DNA of 64,000 nucleotides from Rhododendron vialii (GCF_030253575.1 NC_080559.1:2936501-3000500), one strand, 5' to 3'. Shown: positions 32,110 through 44,444, numbered from the stretch's first letter. Translations and numbers: made by a program. Notes: a model not told the origin generated them from the letters alone.

Positions 32110-34223
32110 TTTTGAATTCCATACGAACTTATCTCTTGCTTTCGATTTGATAACACTTCAATACCCTGTTGTGGATATTGTTGTAGCTTCCCCTATTGAT
32201 GAGATAGTAACATGTTCCCTACCTCACTTTTTCCCTTTTTTCAGGAGAAAATTTTATAGCACATTATACAATTGTTTTCTTATCTCTTGTAATTTTTCTG
32301 TCCTTTTTTCCCTTGGTGGGGAAAGGAATTCTTAATGTTAGGCCAACTTTATCTGTAAATCTTATTTGAAATTTAGCTACTGTCGATAAGGCATTTTTGG
32401 TTCCATGTTTATTAAAGATTTCCAGTATTCTTTGTGGGGCTTGTTTTTTTGTGCAACAGTGCGACTTGGTGGTTTAAGAGTCTTTGGATTCTCAAGAGGT
32501 AATAAGCACGTTGGATGGGCCTGACAGTGACAATAGGATTGAATTGGTGGGGAACAAGTATTCTCTGTTTTTATATACTTGTAAAAGATAAAAGGTAACT
32601 TCCTCATTGTTATGCCCTTGCTACTCCCTACACGACCATTTTTATTTTTTTTTCCCGAGTAATACTCTGTTGAACCACATGTTAGACACCAATGATCGAA
32701 AACTAGGGTTGTTGGTGCCTAAGTGTTTACTGGTAATTATATCCTACCTTATATGAGTTTTGATTCCACTCGTACTCTATATGTTAGACTTGGGTTTACA
32801 ATCCTATGAAGAAATATGTTGCGCTAGTATGCTAGTTTATGAGTCAAAAAAAATGCAAAGAAATTGCAGAACCATTGTTTCTATTCCTTGTTTTCAACGG
32901 TAATGGTATTCCCATTGGAATTGTGTTTGCTATGTAATACGCATCTACTTGCAGAATGCTTGTTCATGCATCTGAATTGAATTGTAAATCAAGGGGTTAA
33001 AGCCTTGTAAATTTTCTTTGCAGATGGCTGACAGTATCACCGTACTTATGTATGGGTTTTTCCGGCGACCACTATAGGGAACTTTTAAACGTTATGACTT
33101 GGTGCGATGACAAGTGTCATCCGCTTCCAATGTTGCGGTGAGGGTTCAACTTACAAGAATTAGCCAATGCACAAAAAGTGAGGTCAGACTGCCTGCTTAC
33201 CACTTCTCTCGGACCCTGTTGTAAGCCACATCTCCTGCACTGGTATATATGACTTCTTCTTGTCAGAAACATAACTGGTATGACTTTTTCCTCAATATAG
33301 GAAGCTTTTGGTTATTAATTGAAAAAGTCATGCTATGGACCTACATTCAGAATTACATTTTTATACTGAAACTGCAGTTGTTCTTGACTGGTTTGTTGCA
33401 GTAGCCCCCTAGATAAGTTAGTTTGAAATCTGGAAATAAGAAGTCTCTATGCGTGTACGTTAATACATATATGTGTGGAATTTGGCGGTTGACAGTGCAG
33501 AAATGCTGTTAATAGGAGGATCCAAGAGGTACAATGTAGCTTTGGTGTCTCTGTTAGGGAAAACTTCAAATGAGATTTGGCTTAAATTTAACCTAGTTCC
33601 ATTGTAGCTATACTATTAATTGGATTTGAGGATTCCAACTTTGGGAACTTAGGTTTTTTTTTTTGGGTAAAAAAAAAAATCCCAAAACAAAAAGAAGAGA
33701 AAAAGAAGGGAACTTAGGTTTTACCAAAACAAACAAAAAGAAGAGAAAAAAGCTTCTTATTCCTATCTATAGTTACATCTGAATTCTGGTGGAGAAGCAA
33801 GCACTGGATGTTCCTATTAATGTTTCACTTGCAAAATGTGGTTGAATGCTAGGCAAATGTGATTTTGAATCCCTTGTTGAAGAAGCTTCCGTATCAACTT
33901 TGCACTACAAGCATAACGTGAAAATCATGTCTTAGTTTAAACCCTAAGCCCGTGGTTGGATCTTGAATTTTTGGAGGGACAAGAAAATAAAGGAGAAAAG
34001 AAGGAAAAGATCTTGATTTGTCTGAGTACAATTTCCCATTTTTTTGGTTCTCTCTTTTACAGCGGTATAAACAAAACAAAACTTTCTACCGCAACTGGCG
34101 TTTGTCTTGGCACATAAGCAAACTAACTTTGAACAAGTTTTGAGGTTTACTATCGACTCATTAAGCTCATATACCGTATGATAAGCTTAAATTGCTTGAG
34201 GTCACCTCGTGATCGATTTGATT
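32110..34223. other. 3' flank of the DTW gene, no gene seen
   Basis: The first few hundred bases are probably 3' UTR. Beyond that I see AT-rich sequence with a duplicated aaaacaaa.aagaagagaaaaa tract near 33670-33750 and no convincing exon on either strand. Confidence 0.4.
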
Positions 34224-34417
34224 GCAGCTTGTAGTGGGCCGGAGTATTGGGCTTGACAATACGGGCAGCCCACTCACTGGGTGCAGCCCAACCATTCACT
34301 AAGCCCGTCACATTTGCAGCTTGTAGTGGGCTGAATAGAGTGGAGTATTGGGCCTGACAATACGGCCAGCCCACTCTGTTTGGTGCAGCCCAACCATTCA
34401 CCAAGCCCGTCACATGC
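34224..34417. repeat. Tandem duplication, about 92-102 bp units
   Basis: Two direct copies begin gcagcttgtagtgggc at 34224 and 34316 and share gagtattgggc.tgacaatacgg.cagcccactc and cagcccaaccattcac.aagcccgtcacat. The second has about 10 extra bases. Short frames on both strands reflect the repeat. Confidence 0.8.
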
Positions 34418-34656
34418 GAGTCCAGCTCTTGGAAACCGTAGGACCTGGCTGGACAAGATCAAGCCTGACCCGGCAGGTGACCCTACTGCCAAGCGAATTT
34501 ATCTTGATGTTCCGGTGTCACATTTCGAGCACGTGGACACGAAGTGTCATGCATGATGTCACCTACCTAAGACAATTACGGGTGAAGTCACGACTCACGG
34601 GATTCATGCCTAGTATGGACTTTCTTGGGGAGCAAGTACAGATCTTCTACAAAGCT

Positions 34657-35439
34657 TTAGGCTCCGTTCAGTTGTCAGGAAAGTGTAGGAAATGATGGAA
34701 AAATCAACTTTCTCATAACTTTTGTAGTGTTTAGTTGCCAGGAAAGTAGTGGGAAAAATGTTCTTAAGTTTTCCTACAAGATTTACTTTCTTGCAAAAGT
34801 GATCCGGCCAAAAGCATAGGATTTTGCGGGAAAGTTTTCTGCATTGTGGGGCCAAAATAATTGGAGGGCAAGAAAAAAAACGAATGACGCCAATACCAAA
34901 AAAAATACGAATTAGGTTCTTAGAAATGCACTTTGAAATTTACGTGAGCAATAACAATTTCGACTACTGTTATGCTTTCTAAGATAATTGTTGTAGAAAA
35001 AATTAGTAATTGATTTTTTTTTTGAAGTATTTATTTATCTTGTCATTAGTATTCAGTTTTGTTTTGTACTTACTAATCATCAGTTTATCAATGAGTTTTT
35101 GTATCGGCAACTAATCAAGCATATTTATTTAACATTTGTTTATTTAGTTATCATCTACTTATTTTTTAAGCTTCATGTTAAGGCTTTGCATTAGATAAAA
35201 TACATTTTTCGGTATGTATTAGTTCTCAAAGTTACTTTTAGCCGTGGGAAATAAAGAAGTTTCTCATAAGTGTCTTTTTCCGACAAATGAACCACTAAAC
35301 TTTAGTTTTCCTGCAAAAAAATTTTGTCAAATGAACACTCACAGGAAAATAGATTTCTTTTTCCTTTACTTCACTTTACTTGACTTTTCCTGAGAATAAC
35401 TTTCCTGTACAACATTCCTGACAACTGAACGGAGTCTAA
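34657..35439. mobile_element. Non-autonomous TIR transposon, Harbinger-like
   Basis: The inverted ends GGCTCCGTTCAGTTGTCAGG (from 34660) and GACTCCGTTCAGTTGTCAGG (inverse, ending 35436) are well matched over 20 bp. Flanking TTA (34657-34659) and TAA (35437-35439) would fit the 3-bp TWA target preference of PIF/Harbinger elements, though the two are not identical. No transposase remnant is seen in the 777 bp. Confidence 0.6.
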
Positions 35440-35479
35440 GGGAAATTTCCTAAAGGGGATAGCCCATTTCTAGATCTTT

Positions 35480-36798
35480 AATTTGTACTCATAGTAAGTC
35501 TACTAAAAAGAGGAAGAGAGAGAGGCTCTGCCTTCTCTCTAAAAATCCTCTCTCTTTCAGCTCCTCTCTCTCTCTCCCTCTCTCTCTCGTCCATCAATAG
35601 CCGTCAGGGGGGAGGCTGCCGCCTCCTCCCCCACCACTCCACCCGTAAATCCAAATCTAGGTTTTCCCTTTTGTTTCCAATCTGCGCAGCTCACTCCTCC
35701 TCCACCGTCCGTATGGGCTCGTTCTCCTGTCATTGTCGCCGTACGGCCGTTGTTCTCATTCCGTTTCTGATCAGGTCCGCTCTACTGTCGGCGAGCGGCC
35801 GTAGGCTGCAGTCACTGTCCTAGCCGCCGCCCCTGCCACCTATTGGTTCCAATGGATGGTAGATCAATGACTGCATCTATATCAAGTTAAAGTGCAGTAG
35901 ATGCAGAGAGATGTCTTCTTAGTCTTCTTAGTTTCTCTGTGACTGTGTTTTGTTTTTGCATGTGGAGTTTAGTGTTCCCGTTGCCGTTGGGTCTATTTTT
36001 GGGGCCCCGACTTCTGTTTTATTTTCTGTTTTTTGTTGAGATTTGGGGTTCTTACCTTTTGCATGTGTGCGTGGTAGCCGTGTGTGACCCAATCAGTCCT
36101 CCCTATCTTCTATTTGGTTCCAATCGGTCCCCCCGATGAAGTTTTCCTCTTCCCGTCTCGATCGGTCCTTTTCCTGTCTTCTGTTGGATTCGATTGGTCC
36201 CCCGGTGAAGTTTTCCCCTTCCCATCCCGATCGGTCCTTTTCTTGTTCTCTGTTGGGATTCGATAGGTCCCCCCTGGTGAAGCTTTTCCTTTCCCGTCCC
36301 AATCGATCCTTTCTCCCGTTTCCCGAGTCTGTTGGTTGTAGTCACCGGTTATGTTTCACCTCACTCATGCACTTCCTTTAGTGGTGTCATTTCTTCTTTT
36401 TATCGCACATGGGCACTCTCATCCACATTTCACTCTATCGCAAGCACTAGTCTCATATTCTTCATATGTTTCGGCCATCATTTAATGGGCGCGTTCCATT
36501 TAGCTTTTGGTTGCGGTTTGGTTTGAGAAGGCTTTGGTATCGGATGTTGGGTTATTGCGGCTCATTGAATGATTACTTGCTTACTGGAGGATGGTTGGGT
36601 TATTGCAGCTCGTTCAATGGTTACTTGCTTACTAGAATCTAATGATAGCTTTGGCTATGGAGGTTTATTGCTACGTTTGTTTTTTCCTTTCATATTTGTG
36701 ATAAAACTGTTGTAATATTTCTTGTTTCTTTTTTCCTGGTGTTATCATGCTTTATATAAATGAAGTTCTCTTTTATGTCAAAAAAAAAATTTGTACTC
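35480..36798 (+). mobile_element. LINE-like non-LTR element consisting of UTR-like sequence only
   Basis: The 11-bp direct repeat aatttgtactc occurs at 35480-35490 and 36788-36798. The 1.3-kb insert opens with CT/GA-rich, then GC-rich leader-like sequence and closes with ttatataaatgaagttctc and an A-run, as plant LINEs do. I find no reverse transcriptase or endonuclease frame inside. It may be a LINE with a large internal deletion or a non-autonomous element moved by LINE proteins. A three-unit minisatellite is at 36120-36320. Target duplication and A-tail are seen; family is inferred. Confidence 0.65.
36120..36320. repeat. Minisatellite, three units of about 67 bp
   Basis: Units start near 36116, 36182 and 36250 with cggtccccc.gatgaagttt-like text and share ttcccgtc.cgatcggtcc and tgttgg.attcgat. 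Unit length varies, so the frames through it drift and are not conserved. It lies inside the LINE-like element. Confidence 0.75.
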
Positions 36799-38283
36799 TT
36801 GCCTTTTTCCTCTCCCAATGTCTACTTGGGCATCGGAGTGCCCTCCAACTAAATCCAATCGGACGACACTAACGGCTCCTTGTTTTGCAAACTAGCTCTA
36901 TTCCGATCCAATTCAAGTAGATCTGAATGAATCACCAACCCATAGAGCTCTGTCTGCTCAAATGGTAATCAAACCAAGCTTGTTAAACATCGTTAAGTTT
37001 CGAAATCACGTTTGCAAAGCTTGTTTAGACGATGATGTTTCAATAATTCATAACTCATTTTTTTTTAGGAAACAGAGAGCTAATTAAAAATTATTCAATC
37101 TATTAATTTTAGAAATCAGAGGGCATTCTAGTCTAGCAAACTTTTTTCCAAATTGATTCAAATTTGTGGAAGATAAATAACATTTGCCAACTTCAAGGGG
37201 TCCGAAACTTGTGAGTGAGTGATGGGTTTGCTCCTCACACAATTGATTAGGATTCGAATTTAGAGGTCAGGCCGCAAGAAAAAAGCTTCTTGTGAATCTC
37301 CTAGCGTGGATGGCATCTTTGACCAGATTGAGAAAAGAATTAGTCGAGATGAGTGTAAGTTGGCCGAATATCTGACTGTCGAAATAAATATAAAAAAAAC
37401 CTGTGAGTTGTGACTGACACTTACGATTCCAAATTGGTCTTACAGTCTGATTGGACTTGGGGGCCGGTTTCGTTATTATCAGGCCCAGTATGTACCCCCT
37501 TCTCCTTAACTTTACCTTTCCCTATGAAAAGCCTGCACTACCCTTTCTAATTTTATTATTTTTCCCTGCCTTCCTTGGTAAAGCATATACTGGAGAATCA
37601 TTTTTTACCATTTTCACAGGATCACTTTATTGACTCTAATTTATTACAGTATACAGTAGCGGTTTTTTTTTGGGTTGGCTATGGGGAAGGACATACCAAA
37701 TTGGTCTTACAGTGGTGAGTTGTTGCAACAATTAATTTTTTTTATTCATCAAAAATTTCATTCAAGAAAGCCATATAGCACCTACAAAGGAAATCCATAA
37801 CAGAAAGAGAGGAAACAATCAAAGGAACATCACATACTGCAAAGCAGATCGAATCAAAGTTCGGGTTTAGTGATAGCCAAATAGCGTGTGAAATATTTGT
37901 CATAACATATGAGGTAAAAAAAACACAGTGCGCGGTATTTCTCGATCAAAGTTTGTAAGGCAATAGATGGTGATCGTAACTCGTTAGGAGATTATAATAG
38001 TGATGGCTGCAGCCAACATCTTTCCCATGCGAAACAATCTCTTTCTCACTGAATGTGGTGGTGTCAATTTGATTTGATGGGGGCTTGTAGGATCCATGGC
38101 TATATATATTACGAGACCTTTATACACACCCTGGATCACTTATTTTTTTTTAACTAAAAAGTGCTCAACACTGTGTAAAGCTTGTGATCACTACAAGAAG
38201 TAGCTGGGGACCTCACTGCGTTGCCAACCAGATGGGCAAGCACAACTCACGACTTTCCCAACTAGAAGGGCAGCACATACCTC

Positions 38284-38315
<32 letters not shown>

Positions 38316-38782
38316 TCTTCCACTTACAAAACTTGAAGAAGCATAACAAAAAATCAAATATTTTTTGTAATGATGAGTCATTGTATTTTTTTGTGTTTAC
38401 GGTACACTGTTGGGAATCAGAGTTCACATACACAAAGACACCAAGTTTTAATGTGATTAGAATGTCCGGTCCATGGTGAGAAGTATATCATTTCACTTTA
38501 AGACCGGAAAATATGGAGTTCACACAACCGGAAACTCTCTCTCTCTCACTCTAACATTCATTGTGTTACTCTTCCCTTTGTCTCATACACTCAAATATAT
38601 ACAATATACATGCTAAACAATCAAACCAGGCATGCACAACACAAGTACCTATGATTTGAGTTAGACAGAACCGAGAAACAAATTTACAATAAAAGTTATT
38701 TCAACTTGATCCTTCAGCTAAGCCCACTTAATACGTGTGCCTACCCCTTCAACCTTTTAAATTATAGTAGCCGTGTAAGTAC
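36799..38782. other. Intergenic, no gene seen
   Basis: AT-rich sequence. An exact 18-bp direct repeat (ccaaattggtcttacagt) lies at 37429-37446 and 37696-37713 and may mark an old insertion of about 250 bp. A (CT)n run is at 38284-38312. Near 38191 cactacaagaag resembles a CACTA transposon end, unconfirmed. Confidence 0.4.
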
Positions 38783-39550
38783 TAAGGCTCCGTTCCGGAA
38801 ACCTTCTTAAAAAATAAGTACTTATTTTGCCACTTCTCATTCAAAAATAAGAAAGGTCATTCCACAAAATTCAAATAAAAAGTTTCTTTCACATTTTCAA
38901 ACTCAAAAATAATGCAAATGAAAAAAAAAAGTTCAATTTTTTTTGCATCGTATTAAAAATCTCAATGAGATCTATCAAACAAGATCCATAGTGGTAGGAA
39001 AATTATTTGCGTAAACACATAATTTTTGAGTTTGAAGTTGCCTTATACAAAAAATAAAACTGTTGCTATGATAATGGATGCCGGTGGAGGGAAATCGTAC
39101 CAGCGGCCACGCCGGGCCGTATCCGGCCACCGGACGGCCGATCCGAGCCGTCCAAAAATTCTATAAAAAAAAACGAGGGGGCCCGCGCAAGAATCAACGG
39201 CATCCGAGGTGTGTAGGGTGCTTGATCCGAGCACCCCTTTTCCGTGTATATATGATCAAGCAACATACACGGAAAAGGGATGCTCGGATCAAGCACCCTA
39301 CACCCTCGGATGCCGTTGATTCCCGCGTAAGCCCTGTCGTTTTTTTTTTTTTAGAATTTTTGGACGGCTCGGATCGGCCGTCCGGTGGCCGGAGACGGCC
39401 TGGCGCGGCTGCCGATACGATTTCCCTCCCCGGCCGGTCGGTACCTATATAAATTCTTCCAAAATAAGTAGCAGCCTTTTTATTTTCAGAAACAAGCCTT
39501 TTTATTACACAAAAAATAAGTTCTTATTTCGTTTCTGGAACGGGCTCTAA
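38783..39550. mobile_element. Harbinger-like non-autonomous transposon carrying a nested foldback element
   Basis: TAA direct repeats (38783-38785 and 39548-39550) flank inverted ends GGCTCCGTTCCGGAAACC (from 38786) and GAGCCCGTTCCAGAAACG (inverse, ending 39547). The 3-bp TAA duplication and such ends fit PIF/Harbinger-type MITEs. The ends share GGCTCCGTT with the element at 34660-35436. Its middle is filled by a separate GC-rich foldback element (39080-39434). Confidence 0.6.
39080..39434. mobile_element. GC-rich foldback element, about 355 bp
   Basis: The two arms are almost perfect inverse copies. Shared pieces are gagggaaatcgta, ccaccggacggccgatcc, gccgtccaaaaattcta, aatcaacggcatccga and gggtgcttgatccgagca, closing on a loop near 39243-39265 (tatatgatcaagcaaca). 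It has no coding capacity; frames of about 120 codons across it are mirror artefacts. High arm identity suggests a recent insertion able to form a long hairpin RNA. Confidence 0.8.
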
Positions 39551-39909
39551 GTTTTGCCTGAGTCTTATGGTTCTCGCATGACCCCTTGGGATTAATGTCA
39601 TGAAGTGATTTCCATGGAAGAAAACAAAGAGATATGATAGTCGGAGGGTCAAATAGAGAACGACGTCTAGAGTTTAAGGTTTAAAAAGAGAAGTGATGAT
39701 GTATTAATGGCAGGAAAAAGATAAAATGAAGTGGATTTCATGCACATTGTCACTCCGTTTGGTTTAACATTTTGAGAGTTACTTTTAACTCTTGGCACAG
39801 TTTTCAATAAATTTTTCTTTCTATCTCTCTCCACTCATTACCACTCCAACTCTCAATGCCCTTTCTGTACTAACTTTTTTTTATTCAAATGGTTCCCTCA
39901 TTTTACAAT

Positions 39910-40280
39910 CGGTCTCCCATGATGGGGTCCTAATTTTAGTTAAAATGCAGACCTCTTTATTTCTCTCATTTTTCAATCGAATTTCGATGATCCCAGCCAC
40001 TTAATGTAATCAGAACATGATTTTAAAGGTATTCGCTATAAATTAGCAAAAAAAAGACCGAAAATGGCTTGATTTGAGAAGTTTTTATTTGAACCGTTCA
40101 ATAAAAAATTATTCACAATTGTTCGGATGAAGCCCTTTCAGGTCATTCTTTTGCCAATTTCTCGTGGATACCCGTAAAATCACATTCTAAACATATTGAG
40201 TGGCTCAGATCATCGAAATTCAATCGAAAAAAAGGAATCTGCATTTTAACTAAAATGAAGATTCCCTCACGGGAGACGGA
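39910..40280. mobile_element. Foldback MITE, about 370 bp
   Basis: The left arm (ttttagttaaaatgcaga, aatttcgatgatc) is mirrored by the right arm (gatcatcgaaattcaatcga, ttttaactaaaatg, ctcacgggagacggacc). Arms diverge more than in the element at 39080, so it is older. Confidence 0.6.
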
Positions 40281-40850
40281 CCGCCTCCTTTTATGCGTAT
40301 AACACCATTGATGAGGCGGCTATAAGAATCAGTACAACGTGCCTTCTAATAATATCTTGTCCTTTTTGCTTGCTCTCTCATATTTTTGCGAGGGGGTGTG
40401 TATATATTTCGTACAGAAAATGAGCCTCTTTTGTGACCTGGAATGCTATTTTTTCGGCCTGTTCTAGTAGTTGGGTTTTTAGTCTTGTTTATTTTTTTGT
40501 CGATTTCTCGTGGGTACCCTTAAAATCACATTCTAAACACATTGAGCGGTTCGAATCATCGAAATTCAATCGAAAAAAAGGGATCCACATTTTAACTTAA
40601 ATGAGAACCCCCTCACGGGAGACGGACTACCTCCTTTTATGCATATAACACCATTGATGAGGCTACAAGAATCAGTACAACGTGCCTTCTAATAATATCT
40701 TGTCCTTTTCGCTTGCTCTCTCATAGTTTAGCTTTGCAGTTGAGGGGTGTGTATATATTTCGTACAGAAAATGAGCCTCTTTTGTGACCTGGAATGCTAT
40801 TTTTTGGGCCTGTTCTAGTAGTTGGGTTTTTAGTCTTGTTTATTTTGTTT
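40155..40850. repeat. Tandem duplication with a period of about 347 bp
   Basis: Two direct copies start at about 40158 and 40505 (atttctcgtgg.tacccttaaaatc). Both contain the right arm of the MITE at 39910-40280 followed by cctcttttgtgacctggaatg and cctgttctagtagttgggt. The duplication therefore happened after that MITE inserted and copied one arm of it. Copy-specific indels are few. Confidence 0.8.
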
Positions 40851-41422
40851 GTCTCTTAGGTATCTTATTGTGCTTTTCTTCCTTTTATATACTTAAAAAA
40901 AATAAAGTTGATGACTTTATTATCATTGCTTTTGCTACAACAATATGCAGTGAACATATAATTGCTACGATTATTCATAACAGTTGGTAAACACTGTTTT
41001 TTTAGTTAGTTTTTCACATCCGTTTTCAAATATTCTTATCTTTTTTGCCCTCTTGGTATATATTTACGGTGAATTAATTCTTAACCTTTTACTCATATAT
41101 AGTATGTTCGAGTACCGCTATTCTTGCAATCTATCAATTACCAACAGTTGTATGATACAACCGTGTTATCTTATGACTTCATCGTATGATTGTGGAATTA
41201 GATTTGGTCACGAAACAAGTGTGGTTTACAGTACATTACTCAATTGTATTTCATGTGACTAATTAACAAACTGATGTAATGGGCATTCCTCTAGCTGAAA
41301 CTAAACAGTAGTGAAAAAGTCATAACTGAAATAAAATAAAATAAAATTCATGAAATACTGATCCAAACAGGGCATTAGGGTAATACCCAATCAAAGACAG
41401 TCAAAAATTGGCTCCATCAAAG

Positions 41423-41709
41423 TAATGTGCCAACCACCAATGGTGGTAGCCTGGATGGCAAAAGCCTCCTTCATTTCCAGGCAAGACTCAGGTTCGAGTC
41501 TTGTCAGTGGCAATGGAATGGGGGATTTGTTCCCTTGCCATCATGTACCTAGGTGGTGTTGTGGTGACAGTCTGTCCTCACGGAAAGTGATTATGGCTCG
41601 AACCGGACATTCCACAGCGAGTAGGGAGCCCCTATGGTCACTCCTAAAGGGGGTTGCTACGCTGAACACCCCTCCCACCCTTTTTGATTATAAAAAAAAC
41701 TAACGTGCC
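41423..41709 (+). mobile_element. tRNA-derived SINE
   Basis: A body of about 268 bp carries an A-box-like tggtagcctggatggc and a B-box ggttcgagtcttg, the two internal RNA polymerase III promoter parts, and ends in tttttgattataaaaaaaa. Flanking taatgtgcc (41423-41431) and taacgtgcc (41701-41709) form a target duplication with one mismatch. Region 40851-41422 holds nothing else recognisable. Confidence 0.75.
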
Positions 41710-41769
41710 GGTCAAGTAAATAAATTAAAAATCTCATATGCATAATATATAGATATAGAAATAGACACG

Positions 41770-41915
41770 GCTGTTCAAGTAAGGATGTCCATATTTTAAT
41801 TAAGGTCCGGACTTTTGCTCTAAGCCATTAAATCCGGACCATTGAAAACACAATCCAACGGCTGAGATCGTGGTCTAGATTTTAGCTAAAATCCGGACGT
41901 CGTGACTTGAAGAGC
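41770..41915. mobile_element. Small MITE, about 145 bp
   Basis: The ends gctgttcaagtaaggatgtcc and gctcttcaagtcacgacgtcc (inverse) are imperfect inverted repeats, and internal gtccggac.ttt and aaa.tccgga pieces are also mirrored. Noncoding. Confidence 0.55.
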
Positions 41916-42659
41916 ACTCATATAGATATAGATATAGATAATATATTAATACCCGAAATGAAAGGTCGTTTTCAGTTTTCAATTTGCTTCAAACTTGTGG
42001 CCTGGTCTATCCACCGGCCAAACCCCTTTTTTCTCAAACCTTTTTTAGCAGTTGAACGAATTGAACGTTACCACTTGTCAGAAACACTTTTTTTTTTTTC
42101 AATTTCTTCGTCTTCTAGACCAGAAACTTTGCTTGTAAAATACTTACGTAATGCACATGCTAAAATAGGAGATATGACTCATACAAATTTCGAATCTAAT
42201 TAAACAGATGATTGATGAACAAAAAGTGCATACATTAATTCAGGTCGACTTTGTTTATTTTCGCATAAAAAGTGCTTTACTGTTGTGGCGAAATTTTTTC
42301 GAATATTGAGATATTTAGTCAATGTAATCTTGCATAAAATCAGAGTCGACTCAAATAATATGTTCACAATCTTGAACCCAAATTGTATGTATGCATGACT
42401 TCTCAAATCCGAACTAGTGTATGTACTTTTCCAATGAAGAGATATACATGACACTCACAATAGGTAGGAGAGCTCTGAGGTGATTGTTCCGAATGATCGT
42501 TAAGGTAAAAACGAGAATGTTAATAGCGAACGACAAATAACATGATTTTGTATTCTCTAGACAAACTAAATAAACACTCGGGCACCAACCGTTATACTTA
42601 TTTCTAAATGAAAAATGGAAGATTCCTGAAATCTAAATGAAAAAATGGAAGATTAGATC

Positions 42660-42760
42660 GAACACCTACACATATTGAATTGAACTGATTTTTCACAGAC
42701 TCACTCGATTTTGTTTTAAATTATTGAATGACTCAGATCATCATTGCGAGACCCGGAGTA
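42660..42760 (-). repeat. Dispersed repeat related to 14796-14930
   Basis: On the minus strand tgatctgagtcattcaataa...aaatcgagtgagt...aaatcagttcaatt follows the order of the repeat at 14796. Ends are not resolved. Confidence 0.4.
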
Positions 42761-44390
42761 GGCCCCGCGTGCCCGTAGATACCCATCAGTTCAAAAACCA
42801 TTGGTCCCCTTAGCAATAGGGAAAATATATATACTGGTGACCAATTAGGGCAATCTTAACGGTAAGAAACATGGACAATGAAGAGTTTTAATAATTCCAC
42901 TTGACTCAAAGTGAGTCTTACTCCAAAATAGAGTTATAAAACCAATTTTTTAAAGCAAATAATAAAGTCCATAAAAGTACTGCTGCATTCACTAGGGAAA
43001 TATGGGGGCCATAAGTATGATTCAAAAACACAACGCTGTAGCTATTTTTTTGGAAAGGCAAAAAAAAAAAAACCAGGAGGCTTTCTCAAACCGGGTTTTG
43101 GACAGCGGAAGGTAGTCCCTGCAATCGTAGTCGTTCCGTAGAATTTTGCATAGTTCTGATTTACTATTAAAGACTCCTCTCGGTAAGGTTTTGTTACATG
43201 TAAAAATCATGCATAAATATGGACCATTGATTAGTTGTTGAGACGGACGATTTTCTCGACGATTGATATACGACTACATCTTACAGTTTACATTCAAACC
43301 GTAAAGGAGCCGAGATAAAAAAAAAACCCATCAACAAAAAGCATTTTTTTTTGTGAATATATTTCTCCCTTGATGGTCCAAAGACTCGAAACATGATCGA
43401 GGGAGACAAATGCTTAGGGCCACCATATATAGTTTACAATTTTTCTTCAATAGGCCCCCCCATTTACATGGGGAGCACACAAAATGTATACTAACTGGAG
43501 CTAATTAACTGTCAAAACATAGCACAATGTTTCAGTCTCCCCCTAAAGATCTTCTTTTGTACGTATTTTTTAGCTTGGAAAATAGGACTCGAAAAGAGGT
43601 AAGTTCGTCCTCGCCAACAAATATGGTTACACATTACTATTAAGTTTCAGCTTTGGGAGAAATTTCTATTTGGTCTTAAAACCCTAGTTATTTTCCTAGC
43701 TAATTGAACAAAAGAGAGAACAAAAAATCACATCGCTATTGCCTTTTAATTTGTACTATATATAGAAAAGTTTTAAATACTTCCTATGTATCATAGTTTT
43801 ACTCTATTGTAAACATTATATTTATAAATAAAAATAAAGTATTTTTGTGCATATTTTGTTTTAATTTTGCGTACATCAATTCAAGGAAAGATCTTTAAAT
43901 GGGTGTTAGGGCATATTATTTTTATTAAAAAATGACATTTTTTTCGTACGAGACTACGATTTTGAAAAAAAGAGAGAATATAAATAGAAGGAATACACAG
44001 GTTTACAATGTTTGGAAGTTACGAAATAGAAGGAAAAATAATAGAAAAATAAAGAGAGAAAATAATAATTTTGTTTCATTTTTTGTTTTGGAAAAAATAA
44101 AAAGTAAAAGCAAGAATGAAACTTAAACTTCACTACTATTTTATTTTTTGTTCCGTTTCCAAATTACTAGAAACCAAATACTAATAATTATTTCCTTTTT
44201 TTTTGGTACATAAATAATTTATTTCTATTTCTGCTTTCTTTCCTAATTTTCGACAAACCATTAACGGTTGTCACTACATTTTCAGCATTTCCCGCAAACC
44301 AGGAAATATAATAATATATAAATAAAAACAGAGCGCAAAATTCCAAAACACACCTGAAAGGCCAACACGGGCGGCGCCACCGTCACCGGA
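42761..44390. other. Intergenic, no gene seen
   Basis: Strongly AT-rich sequence upstream of villin. Neither strand shows a convincing exon, and no RNA gene or clear transposon end was recognised. Confidence 0.4.
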
Positions 44391-44394
44391 TCCT

Positions 44395-44410
44395 TGCCTT
44401 CCAATAGCGA

Positions 44411-44444
<34 letters not shown>

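Noticed and set aside
34224-36320. Direct repeats considered as a CRISPR-like array
   Set aside because: Units are adjacent tandem copies without unique spacers, in a plant nuclear genome.
36084-36381. Repetitive SFSC/DRS peptide frames
   Set aside because: The minisatellite unit is not a fixed multiple of three and the frames drift, so selection on a protein is unlikely.
39078-39452. Overlapping 124- and 76-codon frames on both strands
   Set aside because: Both come from the GC-rich inverted repeat at 39080-39434 and mirror each other.
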